64,000 bases of DNA from Crateriforma conspicua (GTDB taxonomy: Bacteria > Planctomycetota > Planctomycetia > Pirellulales > Pirellulaceae): contig NZ_CP036319.1 of NCBI RefSeq assembly GCF_007752935.1, forward strand, positions 4,464,001 to 4,528,000, read 5' to 3'. Below are positions 36,204-45,648 of this stretch, in pieces (the stretch's first letter is position 1; each line of letters opens with the position of its first letter). Made by a program: the position numbers and the translations under genes. A model generated the notes under the pieces. That model saw only the letters and a program-made list of their open reading frames with translations. It was not told the DNA's origin and ran no database searches.

Positions 36204-38056
36204 GCGACTTTTTTTCCGCCCGGTGCACGCAGATCAAACAGCCCAAAGATCTCTTCTTTGGTCAGCCCGCTGCTGCGTGTCGGCGCATCGGTTTCGCCTT
36301 GGGCAAACAGTTCATCGAACATTTGCCGCTTCTGGTCCAGCACGTCGGCAATTCGTTGTTCGATCGTGTTCGCCGCTAACATCCGTGTCACGGTGACCGA
36401 ACCGGCGGCACCGATGCGATGGGCGCGGTTGATCGCTTGGTCTTCCACGGCAGGATTCCACCAGCGGTCGAACAGAAACACATAGCGACAGAACTGTAGG
36501 TTCAGACCGACACTGCCGGCGCCGTAGCTCATCAGGATCACGTGAGAATCCGGATCGTTTTTGAAGCGATCGATGACCTGTTCGCGTTGCTTGTGGGGCA
36601 CTTTGCCGTGGTACTCCAGCGGCCCGAAAGCTTGCAGCGGACCTTTCAGCTTTTCGATCGTCTTGGTCCATTGGCTAAACACGATTGCCTTTTGGCCACT
36701 GGCGGCGACCTCTTCCATGTCGGCGACCAACTGATTTTTCTTGGCACTGCTGCCGGTGACCGGGTCAAAGTTGCAGATTTGCTTCAATCGCAACACCAAT
36801 TCGAACACATGCTGGACGGTCAGTGCCTGTTCCAGTTCCTCCAGGTGAATCACGCCTTCCGATTCGGCTGCTTCGTACCGTTCCCATTGCTCCGGTGTCA
36901 GGTCTAGTTCGGAATCGCGATACAGCTTTGGCGGCATGTCGTCCAAGACCATGTCTTTGGTACGCCGCAAAATGTGTTCGCGTGATGCCTTGGCCATTGC
37001 GGTCATCGGCATGCCTGGCGACAGATACCCAGGCGACAGAAAATCGAAGATGCCGACCAAATCGTCGGGACTGTTTTCCACCGGCGTACCGGTCAGCGCC
37101 CAAGATCGCGTACGCGAGATGCTTTTGACGACTTCGCTGGTGGTGCTGGTTCGGTTCTTGATGCGTTGGGCTTCGTCCAACACGCACAGGTCGAAATGAT
37201 TGCCTTCATCCAAGACGTCATCTCGGTCCCGCATCAACAGTTCGTAGTTGGCAATCTTGACGGGCACTTCGCGGCTGGCCCACTGGAAGCGCCGCTTGGC
37301 CTGATTGCCTTCGATCGCCGCAACGGGGACTTCCGGCGCCCAAGTCTTGAATTCCCTCAGCCAGTTCGACACCAGTGGTTTTGGACAGATCAACAGGACA
37401 CTGCGGACTTCGCCGCTGCACAACAACAGACGAATCGTGCTGATTGCCTGCATCGTCTTTCCCAGCCCCATTTCGTCGGCCAGCACGCAACTGTACCGCG
37501 GGAACATGAACGCAATGCCGTCCAGCTGGTATGGGAACGGTTGGAAAGGAAAGTTCAATTGGCCGCTGCCGACCAGCGAATCCAGTGGCGGTTGCAACAG
37601 GTAGTACAGCCGGTCTTGAAGTTTGACCACGTCGCTGGGCGGTCGAATGCGAGTGGACGTGCGAGCCGGTCGATCCTTTTTGGGACGTTTCCGTCTCTGC
37701 GTCGACGCGTCTGCATTGCCAGAGTTCGACGCGGTGTCGTTTGGCAATTGCCAATGACTGCCTTCGGGGAACACGAACCCGGTCGCGCGGCACTTCAGCG
37801 TTGTCGCACGAATCGTCACGGACCGAGGACGAATCGGTTCGATGTCCAGAGTGTGTGTACCGGAGGGAACTAGATCCTTGACCGACCAACTGTTGGCGTC
37901 ATCCAACGTTGCGACGAGGTCTCCGCCAGAACGTGAATGTCCCAAGCGCATCGCGACCGGATCAGGCCGGACGACTTGGCTGGCGGGAAGGTCGGCCGGC
38001 CGAAAGGGACGCAGCAACGGTGGGCGCGATTCGAATGAGTGATCGTCCGCGGTCAT
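36200..38056 (-). CDS. SNF2/Swi2-family DNA-dependent ATPase (HepA-like helicase)
   Basis: The 618-residue product has motif I DEMGLGKTMQA, Walker B with DEAQ in place of DEAH (LDEAQRIKN), motif III LTGTPVENS, motif V SYGAGSVGLNLQ and motif VI QAINRAHRIG. The first 130 residues carry an uncommon basic/Pro-rich N-terminus (RRKRPKKDRPARTSTR). Members remodel DNA-protein contacts. It overlaps the upstream gene by ATGA and its stop overlaps the convergent lipoprotein stop. Its exact target cannot be read. Confidence 0.93.
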   Translation of the reverse strand: MTADDHSFESRPPLLRPFRPADLPASQVVRPDPVAMRLGHSRSGGDLVATLDDANSWSVKDLVPSGTHTLDIEPIRPRSVTIRATTLKCRATGFVFPEGSHWQLPNDTASNSGNADASTQRRKRPKKDRPARTSTRIRPPSDVVKLQDRLYYLLQPPLDSLVGSGQLNFPFQPFPYQLDGIAFMFPRYSCVLADEMGLGKTMQAISTIRLLLCSGEVRSVLLICPKPLVSNWLREFKTWAPEVPVAAIEGNQAKRRFQWASREVPVKIANYELLMRDRDDVLDEGNHFDLCVLDEAQRIKNRTSTTSEVVKSISRTRSWALTGTPVENSPDDLVGIFDFLSPGYLSPGMPMTAMAKASREHILRRTKDMVLDDMPPKLYRDSELDLTPEQWERYEAAESEGVIHLEELEQALTVQHVFELVLRLKQICNFDPVTGSSAKKNQLVADMEEVAASGQKAIVFSQWTKTIEKLKGPLQAFGPLEYHGKVPHKQREQVIDRFKNDPDSHVILMSYGAGSVGLNLQFCRYVFLFDRWWNPAVEDQAINRAHRIGAAGSVTVTRMLAANTIEQRIADVLDQKRQMFDELFAQGETDAPTRSSGLTKEEIFGLFDLRAPGGKKVA

Positions 38057-38589
38057 GCTGCCCGCGCCAACTGAGAATGCGCCTCGCGAATCGCTTCGTG
38101 AATTCGGTCGAAGGGTTCTTCGACATCCGGAAAGCTGGGCAATGCTTCGTTCAACGATTCAACGCGTGGCAAATGCTCCATCGCGACCAGCAAATCGCTG
38201 CCGGCGAAATGGGCTTCGGCGGCCCCGGCGATCATGTCCGACGCGATCGGCCCCTCGTCGTCCTGGGCAGCTTGACGCACCAGTGCGACCGGACAATCCG
38301 CCAAAGTGTCCAGCGCCATCGCTTCGGCTTGGCGACACAAAATCATCGACAGCGGACAGCGACAACTCTTCAGCAGCACCGAGGCAATGACCTCCCCGAT
38401 CAAGTGGTCACGGATCGTGGGCCCGAACAAAATTTCGTGTGTTTTGGTCGGGCGAACTGGCAGCGTGCAACGAAACTCCAGCGGCCGCCCTGTCTCATTC
38501 AACACCAACAGCCCGCCCGTCCAGCCGGTCGCTTCGCTGTGGACGACACCGTAAAAACCGAGAGCTGGAGGCGAACTAGTGTGCGTCAT
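38053..38589 (-). CDS. Conserved hypothetical protein coupled to SNF2 gene
   Basis: The 178-residue product has no recognised family. It has an N-terminal beta-rich part (LGFYGVVHSEATGWTGGLLVLN), two Cys in CRCP and a helical C-terminal half. It shares a 4-bp overlap (ATGA) with the SNF2 helicase, so they are translationally coupled and probably work together. ATG 38589 is the only reasonable start. Confidence 0.65.
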   Translation of the reverse strand: MTHTSSPPALGFYGVVHSEATGWTGGLLVLNETGRPLEFRCTLPVRPTKTHEILFGPTIRDHLIGEVIASVLLKSCRCPLSMILCRQAEAMALDTLADCPVALVRQAAQDDEGPIASDMIAGAAEAHFAGSDLLVAMEHLPRVESLNEALPSFPDVEEPFDRIHEAIREAHSQLARAA

Positions 38590-38813
38590 GCGGCTGGAAT
38601 TGGGGGGTGCAATGGCGGACGCGGATCGGTCAGAAAAAAATCCGCGACGCCGACTTCAGGTGATACTTCCGAAAGTTGGTTTCGGTCACCAAGCGATTCG
38701 GACTTTAACGGTCGATCCGAATCAATCGATCAGGGATTCGGGCGGACAATTCCAGCCTTTTACGAGGTTTCGCTCACGACACCGCGCAAATTTGCCGGGT
38801 CATCCGCATTTCC

Positions 38814-38843
38814 TGGTCACCCCTGGAAACGCCGGGTTATAAT
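38814..38843 (+). promoter_or_regulatory. Candidate promoter before coiled-coil gene
   Basis: A consensus TATAAT (38838-38843) lies 51 bp before ATG 38894, with a weak -35 TGGTCA (38814-38819) 18 bp upstream. It overlaps no gene. Confidence 0.45.
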
Positions 38844-38893
38844 CGGCCAAGTTGTCACACCTTGTCCGATTCCCGCTGCCCCAAAGTGACGCG

Positions 38894-39358
38894 ATGTCAT
38901 ACGAACAAGAGCCGCTTTCGCCCATGTTTCGCATCGATGTTTCGCCCGAAGCGGAAACACGCCCCGAGGCGACTTTTGAACAAGTGACGATCCAGTTGCT
39001 GCAACAACTTGTTTCCACCCAGCAGCAACAGAACAAGTTGCTGGAGTCATTGGTGCAGCAAAACGCGGCCGCCCAGCAACAGCGTTCCAATGAACTGCAA
39101 CAGTGGCGTCAAGCGAACCCGGGATTGTCCAAAGACTGTCGCGAAGCTGCCGAGCTGTTAAGCGAGGTGCAGACCCGTTTTCTGGCGAATCTGACCGAAG
39201 AAATTCGTGATTCCGGCGAGCACTTGGTCGAAGGCGAATTCATGATGAACGAGTTCGTCGATCGCTTTGGCCCGCGGATGGCTCATCTGAATGGCATCCT
39301 GCAAGTTTTGGCTCAACTGGGCACCGGCGAATCCGCCGCCCAGCAACAAGAACAGTAG
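38894..39358 (+). CDS. Gln-rich coiled-coil protein
   Basis: The 154-residue soluble product has a Gln-rich helix (VTIQLLQQLVSTQQQQNKLLESLVQQNAAAQQQRSNELQQ in pieces) and a second helical part ending AQQQEQ. No family is recognised. There is no signal peptide. ATG 38894 (MSYEQEPL) follows the TATAAT promoter candidate. Confidence 0.7.
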   Translation: MSYEQEPLSPMFRIDVSPEAETRPEATFEQVTIQLLQQLVSTQQQQNKLLESLVQQNAAAQQQRSNELQQWRQANPGLSKDCREAAELLSEVQTRFLANLTEEIRDSGEHLVEGEFMMNEFVDRFGPRMAHLNGILQVLAQLGTGESAAQQQEQ

Positions 39359-39465
39359 TCTTCGCTGGCTTTTGGCCGACGGACGACGTGATCCGCTGAC
39401 GGAACACGATTCCGCCGGCCGACTCTTTTTGCCGAATCGATCGGACGACAGTTATTTCTGCTGGA

Positions 39466-40479
39466 TCAGTCGGTGGCGATGTCGATTCGTTGACCGGTGC
39501 GGCTGCTCTGTCCGGCGGCGACCAAGATCTCGTTGGCTCGGAATGCGTCCTGCAAATCACTGATGCTGCGGACCAGACTGGTGACCCCGCGGTGAAACTG
39601 GACCAGCAACTGCTCGCCCACGGGGCATTCGGCGTCCAGGGATTCGACGTGCCGGCCGGCATCATCGAACCAGACTAAAGAGCTGGGCAGATCCAAAAAC
39701 GCGATACCTCTTTCGCAACAAACGTGCATGTCGGCGGGCCGGCGGAAGGTCAACGCTTCTTGCCACTGCGATGGGATGTAGTTTCCGCTGCTCATTTGTG
39801 CGATCACAGGCGGGAGATCACCGTCGGGTCCGAAGTTAAGCGTCAAACTGCGATAGCCAGATCCCGGTCTTCCACCACCACCTTCTTGGGTCGGTGGATC
39901 GGCCGACAAAACCGTCGACGGTTCGCGTCCGACCACATAGCGGCACCAATCGATCGTCTCGACCAACTCACGCTCGTTATCGCAGTGACCGTTGTCGCCA
40001 CGGGGCGACGGTTGGTCCAAACGACGGTGGCAAAACAGCATTTTCGGCTGGCCCAATCGCGTCGCGATCAGCTCCTTTAACCGCAAGGTCGCGGGTGCAA
40101 ATCGACGCGGAAATTCCGTCATGAAGGCGACGCCGGAATGCTCGATCCGCTCGCGGATTTCACGGTCGGCCGCCGGATCGAATCTTAGATCACTGGCCCA
40201 ATAAACCGCTTTGCCGGCTTCGCATGCGGCCAGAGCGGGCAACCAGCCCAGCCAGGATCGTTCCAAAACCAAAATCGCATCGATATCGGACCGAGCGCAA
40301 ATCGCACGATAGCCATCGACCGGATCGGCCTGAAATTCCGCCGCACAGCTTTCGGCAAGCTTGGGCACCGTACCGTAGACCGCACGGACGTCGAAACGGT
40401 CCTGCAGCACGCGTAATGCGGGACGATGGCGTGTTTGCCAAGCGGTCCCCAGCCCGATCAATCCAAGGTTCAATTTCAT
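39466..40479 (-). CDS. Gfo/Idh/MocA-family oxidoreductase (cytosolic)
   Basis: The 337-residue product has an N-terminal Rossmann fold (LGLIGLGTAWQTRHRPAL) and a second alpha/beta domain with RRFAPATLRL. The usual EKP of the family is replaced by SDL in YWASDLRFD, so the catalytic Lys motif appears altered. It has no Tat or Sec signal. It may be a NAD(P)-dependent sugar dehydrogenase or a non-catalytic relative. It is convergent with the coiled-coil gene. Confidence 0.8.
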   Translation of the reverse strand: MKLNLGLIGLGTAWQTRHRPALRVLQDRFDVRAVYGTVPKLAESCAAEFQADPVDGYRAICARSDIDAILVLERSWLGWLPALAACEAGKAVYWASDLRFDPAADREIRERIEHSGVAFMTEFPRRFAPATLRLKELIATRLGQPKMLFCHRRLDQPSPRGDNGHCDNERELVETIDWCRYVVGREPSTVLSADPPTQEGGGGRPGSGYRSLTLNFGPDGDLPPVIAQMSSGNYIPSQWQEALTFRRPADMHVCCERGIAFLDLPSSLVWFDDAGRHVESLDAECPVGEQLLVQFHRGVTSLVRSISDLQDAFRANEILVAAGQSSRTGQRIDIATD

Positions 40480-41216
40480 TCACGCCCCCGTAGCGCGACG
40501 CGCCGCCGACGTTCAAACGCATCGGATAGGGTCGACGCGATCCATCGGCGTAACAAGTTGTCACCAAGGCGGCTCTGGGGAGGAAAACAGGGTCCCCTCC
40601 GCATGACGGAACCTCGGATTAAAAAACGGATTCCTCGTAACCGCTTGGCTTCGAACAGTTTAGCGTTTGCTGGTCGGCGAGACAGCCCGCCGAAACGGAA
40701 CCTTAACAAGGCACTACCGGTCGGCAATCTGCCATGAAGCCACAGCCCCTTGCGGCCCCCTTGTCGACTCCTATACTCCGCCCAGCTTGCCCGGCAGCGA
40801 TAGTCGCCAAAGCTTCGCCAGACTCACTATCTGGGGGGTGATTGGCCCAGGAGGCCGGGTATTTGGGATGCTCGATGCGACGGACGGTCCCCGAAAGAAC
40901 TCGGGCCAATTTCGTCACGGACGGCTCTCTTTTCGTTTTCCGACACGACACGGGTTTTTCGCGTGTCCGACCGTTCGCCTTGGAAACAAGGGTTCGTTCG
41001 GAACAGCGTCAAACACTGGGTCAATTCGAAAAGAATTCGAATCGTCGGCTGATCTTCGAGAAGTTTGGCTGGGGTTCAAGGATTCTGTTTTTCTCCCTTT
41101 TCACCTCGGGAAACCGCATCCAACGCCTGACGTCGTGCGGTGGTGCCCGTCTGATTTGCCGGCAAGGTGCCGGCACCTTGGTCCCAAAGCCAGTCCCTGG
41201 AACGAGGAAGCTTTGC
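40480..41216. other. 737-bp region without a supported gene
   Basis: Open frames on both strands cover it but lack ribosome sites or family features. The first part has the promoter side of the Gfo/Idh/MocA gene. The last 60 bp hold the perfect palindrome at 41163-41180 and the ribosome site of the thioredoxin-like gene. Confidence 0.4.
41163..41180. promoter_or_regulatory. Perfect 18-bp palindrome before thioredoxin-like gene
   Basis: CAAGGTGCCGGCACCTTG reads the same on both strands and lies 36 bp before ATG 41217. It may be a regulator site or an RNA hairpin in the leader; the sequence itself cannot tell. Confidence 0.5.
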
Positions 41217-41621
41217 ATGTTTTTGCTGCTATTTGCCGCAGCCGTCACGACAGCCAGCCACGTTGAAACGCTGCCCAGCGATTACAACCTGGCGTACAAG
41301 CAATCTGTCGCTGAACACAAACCCCTGATGGTCATGGTCGGCGCCCCCTGGTGCCCGGCATGCAACGTCATGAAGGACACCACGCTGAAGAGTATCGAAC
41401 AGTCCGGCGAACTGTCTCAAGTCAGCTTTGCCGTTGTCGATCGCGACGCTCAGCCTGAATTGGCCGAACAGTTGCTGAAGGGTGAAAAGATGATCCCGCG
41501 ATTGATCGTCTTCACCAAGATCGATGGCGCGTGGAAGCGAGAAGAGCTGAAGGGTTACCAGCCCACGCAGCCGGTCCGATCATTGATCCGCCGTGCCGTT
41601 TCGCGCGTGCATCACAACTGA
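41217..41621 (+). CDS. Thioredoxin-like protein
   Basis: The 134-residue product starts with a short hydrophobic stretch (MFLLLFAAAVTTAS), probably a signal peptide. The thioredoxin fold carries Cys46-x2-Cys49 in GAPWCPACNVM and a Pro in KMIPRLIVF at the cis-Pro position. It would reduce or form disulfides outside the cytoplasm. GAGGA lies about 8 bases before ATG 41217. Upstream in-frame sequence (to 40842) is not protein-like. Confidence 0.85.
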   Translation: MFLLLFAAAVTTASHVETLPSDYNLAYKQSVAEHKPLMVMVGAPWCPACNVMKDTTLKSIEQSGELSQVSFAVVDRDAQPELAEQLLKGEKMIPRLIVFTKIDGAWKREELKGYQPTQPVRSLIRRAVSRVHHN

Positions 41622-41953
41622 TTCTTTGGATTGCTGACCACATTTTCGGCAATCCGGGATCGATCGACATGGCTCCGGGATCAGAAAATCCCCGCGTTTG
41701 CGGGTCTGGGAATCAGGGCCTAGCGAAAATCTGCGACGAATCGCCCCGGCCTGTTTGCACCGGTCGGGGCTTCTGGGTCGCGTGTTTGGTAAAAAACCAT
41801 TGCGATCGGTGAATCCGTGTGCGGCTCACCGATCCGTCGGGATGTGCAGTCGCGGCGTCCATCAGGTGTGATTCTTCTGCGATCGTCGCGAAACAGGCCG
41901 CCACTTCGGGCTGAACGCGGACGTCATTTCTCGCTAGGATTGTCGCTGCACCG
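41622..41953. other. 332-bp intergenic region
   Basis: No gene, repeat or clear promoter is seen between the thioredoxin-like gene and murB. Confidence 0.4.
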
Positions 41954-42958
41954 ATGACCGCCGGCTCCCACTCATTGGTTTCAATGGTGTGGAACGACGA
42001 ATATCTGAATGATCGCGTCGGCGCAACTGCCACCTCTCACTCCCCACCCACTGACGCCATGGAAGCCGAAGCGAAGGGCATGAACTTTCCAGACGAATTG
42101 TCCCATTTGGTCCGCACTGATGAACCGCTCGGCCCTCTGGTTTGGCTGGGAATCGGCGGCCCCGCTCGTTTCTTTGCCGAGCCCTTGGACTGGGACCAAT
42201 TTGCCCAGCTCTACTCGTTTGCCGTCGCCGAGGGGATGGCCGTGCGAGTTTTGGGTAGCGGCAGCAATGTCTTGGTGCGTGAAGCCGGATTTGACGGGCT
42301 GGTCTTGTCGATGGCCGCAGCCCCGACCAGTGAATTGAGGATTGATGGCAACCGTTTGGTCGCCGGGGCGGGCGCAAAATTGTCCAACGCCGTGATCAAA
42401 TCCGTCGGCGCCGGCTTGGCAGGGCTGGAGCATCTTATCGGGATCCCGGGAACGGTGGGCGGCGGCGTGATCGGCAACGCTTCGGCCGGCGGACGCGATC
42501 TTGGATCGGCAGTGGCGGAGATTTCCGTGCTCGACAGCACCGGTACACGGCGATCAATCAGCCAAGAAGATGCCGGATTTGGTCACCGAAAAACGTCGTT
42601 GGTCGGCCAAATTGTCTGCGAAGTCACCTTTCAGTTGGAACCCAGCGACATCACCGCGCTGAACAAGCGGATGCAAAAGCTGTGGATCAGCCGTAATTCA
42701 CAGCGGCCCAGTCAGCATAGCCGAATCGCCATGCCCTTTGTCGATCCCGACGGGATATCGGCGGATGAATTGATTCAGAATGTTGGACTGGCGGGCATCC
42801 GCGAGGGCGACGTGTCGCTGGACAGTCGCCAACCGAATTATTTGATCGCCCACGAAGGGGCGACCAGCGAACAGTGCGTGCGGTTGATCGATCGCATCCG
42901 CGAACAAGTCCATCTGCAAACCGGGGTCGACTTGCAGCTGAATCTACAGATTTGGTAG
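41954..42958 (+). CDS. murB: UDP-N-acetylenolpyruvoylglucosamine reductase
   Basis: The product is 334 residues from ATG 41954; ATG 42080 (MNFPDELSHLV) would give 292 residues, nearer the family length, but its ribosome site is very close. FAD-binding motifs are VLGSGSNVLV and GIPGTVGGGVIGNASAGG; RKTS takes the place of YRxS. The proton-donor Ser is in GDVSLDSRQP. In the terminal motif, usually GvxLexEV, the sequence reads GVDLQLNLQ, so the conserved Glu appears as Asn. It reduces UDP-GlcNAc-enolpyruvate to UDP-MurNAc for peptidoglycan. The next gene is FtsQ-like, as in dcw clusters. Confidence 0.88.
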   Translation: MTAGSHSLVSMVWNDEYLNDRVGATATSHSPPTDAMEAEAKGMNFPDELSHLVRTDEPLGPLVWLGIGGPARFFAEPLDWDQFAQLYSFAVAEGMAVRVLGSGSNVLVREAGFDGLVLSMAAAPTSELRIDGNRLVAGAGAKLSNAVIKSVGAGLAGLEHLIGIPGTVGGGVIGNASAGGRDLGSAVAEISVLDSTGTRRSISQEDAGFGHRKTSLVGQIVCEVTFQLEPSDITALNKRMQKLWISRNSQRPSQHSRIAMPFVDPDGISADELIQNVGLAGIREGDVSLDSRQPNYLIAHEGATSEQCVRLIDRIREQVHLQTGVDLQLNLQIW

Positions 42959-43025
42959 CACAGATCAAAGTGAAACGCGTTGGGCCAGGGAAAACCAGGC
43001 CGTTGACTTTGGAAGGATCAGAACC

Positions 43026-43937
43026 TTGGCGAAGGATTCGCCCCCACAGGATTCGCCACGGCCTATTCGCCGTCTGCTGACCCGGCTGATCAAAGCTCCC
43101 GCGGTCCTGGCTATCCTTTGGCCTGCACTCTTGCTGTGTGTGGGCTACTGGGCCTGGCATCAATGGGGCGCCGAACACTTGGCACGCCGGTATTTCGGTG
43201 TCCGCGAAGAACAGATCACCGTATCCGAACCGCCGGAATCAATCCGCAGCAAAGTTGCTGATTTGGTCACGGATGTCTACGAAGACACCGCGATGGACCA
43301 ATTGTCTTTGTTGGACGCCGGTGCGTCATCAAAAATTGCCTCGGCGTTTGCAATCCATCCGTGGGTTCGCCAAGTCATCAGCGTGCGAAAATTGCCCGGT
43401 GGCGCGGTCGACGTCCGCCTGGCGTATCGTCGCCCCGCCGCAATGATTTACTCGGCCGGCGAAAACGGGTTTTTTGCCGTCGACGGTGACGCGGTGTTGT
43501 TGCCCGACAAACATTTCAGCCCCAGCGATACCGAGCGGTACTGCCATATTTTCGTCCCACAGTTCAAACCGTCGCGGAATCAATTGATTCCCGGTCAAGC
43601 GTTTGGGGATCCTCGGATCCGAGCTGCGGCGAAACTGGCCGATTACTTGAACATTGCCAAGTCCGTCTCGGATGCCGGCGATGTTCAAGTCCGGGCGATC
43701 CAAGTGGTCGGTGATCCCAGGCAAAATCCTGAACCGCAGCTGGAGGTGCTACAGGGCACCCGTCAGCAGTTGGCCGCCCATTACCGCGGCGACAGCAATG
43801 CGTTACAGCGTGTGTTCTGGGGCAGCGCACCGGGCTCGGAGATGCCCGGTGAAGTCGCCGCCTCGATCAAGCTACAACGCCTGATCGCCGGCGTCGCCCC
43901 CGGCGCCAATCTCAGCATGGCCACTCAACCTCACTAA
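43026..43937 (+). CDS. FtsQ/DivIB-like single-pass membrane protein
   Basis: The 303-residue product has one membrane helix (VLAILWPALLLCVGYWAW, residues 27-44). A POTRA/FtsQ-like pattern follows: IASAFAIHPWVRQVISVRKLPGGAVDV and a later FFAVDGDAVLL. Both match the family form PWV..v.V.r..P..l.V and yaVD..G. The start is TTG 43026 with AAGGA about 8 bases upstream. It lies 67 bp after murB. Most planctomycetes lack FtsZ, so the role is unclear; a divisome remnant or another envelope function is possible. Confidence 0.6.
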   Translation: MAKDSPPQDSPRPIRRLLTRLIKAPAVLAILWPALLLCVGYWAWHQWGAEHLARRYFGVREEQITVSEPPESIRSKVADLVTDVYEDTAMDQLSLLDAGASSKIASAFAIHPWVRQVISVRKLPGGAVDVRLAYRRPAAMIYSAGENGFFAVDGDAVLLPDKHFSPSDTERYCHIFVPQFKPSRNQLIPGQAFGDPRIRAAAKLADYLNIAKSVSDAGDVQVRAIQVVGDPRQNPEPQLEVLQGTRQQLAAHYRGDSNALQRVFWGSAPGSEMPGEVAASIKLQRLIAGVAPGANLSMATQPH

Positions 43938-44052
43938 GCGTACAGACCGTCGAAGCAACCACCAGTTCCAGCCTTCCTAGATGGTGCCACCCACCATTCA
44001 CTTGACTCCGGTGAACGGATGTGACAGATTCTGGATCAGGAGGAGATGCCCG

Positions 44053-45219
44053 ATGCCGCGACCGAAGCGTTCTGAACAATTCGACCCTGGCGAAGTCTGC
44101 ATTGTGCACGTGGTGCAACGGTGCGTTCGTCGAGCGTTTTTGGCCGGCGTCGATCGAGAATCCGGAAAAGACTATTCGTTCCGCAAGGAGTGGATTCGCC
44201 GGCGAATGGAAGCACTCGCCTCGGTCTTTGCGGTCGATGTGCTTTCGTACGCGGTGATGAGCAACCACATGCACCAGATCCTCCGCAATCGCCCGGATGT
44301 CTGCTGCCGGTGGTCCGACGAAGACGTTGCGATCCGCTGGTTGCGAGTATTCCCCGGTCGCAGACTCGAGGAACATCTTGCCGAACCTACGGAAAACGAC
44401 GTCCAAACGTTGGTGCGGGACAAGGAAAGACTGGCCGAAATCCGCAGGCGTCTGGCGGACATCTCGTGGTTCATGCGGGCGCTGTCCGAACCGATCGCTC
44501 GAATGGCGAACAAACAGGACGATTGCACAGGGCGTTTCTGGGAAGGACGCTTCAAATGCCAGCGGATCGTCGACGAGGCGGGACTGTTGGCGTGCAGCAT
44601 TTACGTGGATCTGAATCCGGTTCGTGCCGCGATGGCGGAGTCGCCCGAACAAACGCCACACACCAGCGTTTACGACCGGGTCAAAGCATGCCAGGGTGCC
44701 AAACTGGATTCGGCTGCATTCGATTTGAGACCGATTCCGACTGACGAAACGGGCACAAAAATCCGCGACACCCCGGTGGACGAACTTCGTCAGGAACGGA
44801 AAAAGAAACGACAATACCCGACTTGTCGAAAGATCTTGCGCGATGGCTGGCTCAGCCCGCTGACTCTGTTACCGGACAAACTATCCGATGAACCGGAGGT
44901 CCACACTGGTGGCGTGCGTAGCAGCGACAAAGGTTTTCTGAACATGACATGGAAGGATTACTGGGAACTGCTTCGCTGGACGGCCAGACGATCAGTCGAA
45001 GAAACGAATCTCAAAGTTCCTGCGTCCTTGCGGAAGACACTGCAAGCGCTAGGCATCGACCTGTCGATGTGGCGGGATCTGGTTTGGAACTGGCAGAAGT
45101 ACTTTGGCAATAGCGTCTGTGTGGGCCATCCGGAATCAATCAAACAGCATGCCGCCGAGACCGGCCATCATCACCATCGTGGTCAAGCGTCGGTCAAAAG
45201 TTGCTTTGCACCAGGTTGA
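44053..45219 (+). CDS. Y1/HUH transposase-like protein (RAYT/IS200-type)
   Basis: The 388-residue product has an N-terminal Y1 domain: the HUH pair in SNHMHQIL and the catalytic Tyr in SIYVDLNPVRA. It is longer than classical IS200 TnpA (about 150) and has a C-terminal extension of about 200 residues of unknown role. That is typical of REP-associated tyrosine transposases. GGAGG lies before ATG 44053. Such proteins make single-strand cuts at hairpin repeats. The DNA on either side shows no obvious terminal repeat pair, so it may be domesticated. Confidence 0.82.
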   Translation: MPRPKRSEQFDPGEVCIVHVVQRCVRRAFLAGVDRESGKDYSFRKEWIRRRMEALASVFAVDVLSYAVMSNHMHQILRNRPDVCCRWSDEDVAIRWLRVFPGRRLEEHLAEPTENDVQTLVRDKERLAEIRRRLADISWFMRALSEPIARMANKQDDCTGRFWEGRFKCQRIVDEAGLLACSIYVDLNPVRAAMAESPEQTPHTSVYDRVKACQGAKLDSAAFDLRPIPTDETGTKIRDTPVDELRQERKKKRQYPTCRKILRDGWLSPLTLLPDKLSDEPEVHTGGVRSSDKGFLNMTWKDYWELLRWTARRSVEETNLKVPASLRKTLQALGIDLSMWRDLVWNWQKYFGNSVCVGHPESIKQHAAETGHHHHRGQASVKSCFAPG

Positions 45220-45648
45220 TCAAAGAGCCCCTTCCGATTCAGTGCCGTTGGAATTGGTCTGCGTTTGTTTCGCACGCAACGAGAAGATCTCGCGCCGCAG
45301 CGACGACAACTTGGAGACCATCCAAACCAAAGGCTGCTCTCTATCGCCTGTGTTTCAGGCAACTGCATCGGAACTGAATAACGGAAGCCCAATCGCTGCA
45401 CAGAGCCGAAGAAACGGCGGGCCAACGACACGCTCACCAAGGTTCGCAGTATGCTTGCGATCAAAGCGAATCAATCACGCTTGGCCATGAATTTGATTCT
45501 CGGACGCACGACCAACAGACACCTGCTGAAGTGCCGGCCGAGACGATCGCCGCCGATACAACAGCCACGGTCAAATCTGAAAGCCAAGACCGCTGAACGC
45601 TGCAACTGAACTGACTCGCATTGCCCCGCTTTAATTCCCCCCGTCCCC
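45220..45648. other. 429-bp region after transposase-like gene
   Basis: No gene is supported. The final 40 bp contain a pyrimidine-rich stretch (ttaattccccccgtcccctt) next to the sufS stop. No perfect inverted repeat was found. Confidence 0.35.

Noticed and set aside
40667-41266. 199-codon frame before the thioredoxin-like gene
   Set aside because: Composition is not protein-like, it overlaps the well-supported start of the thioredoxin-like gene and has no ribosome site.
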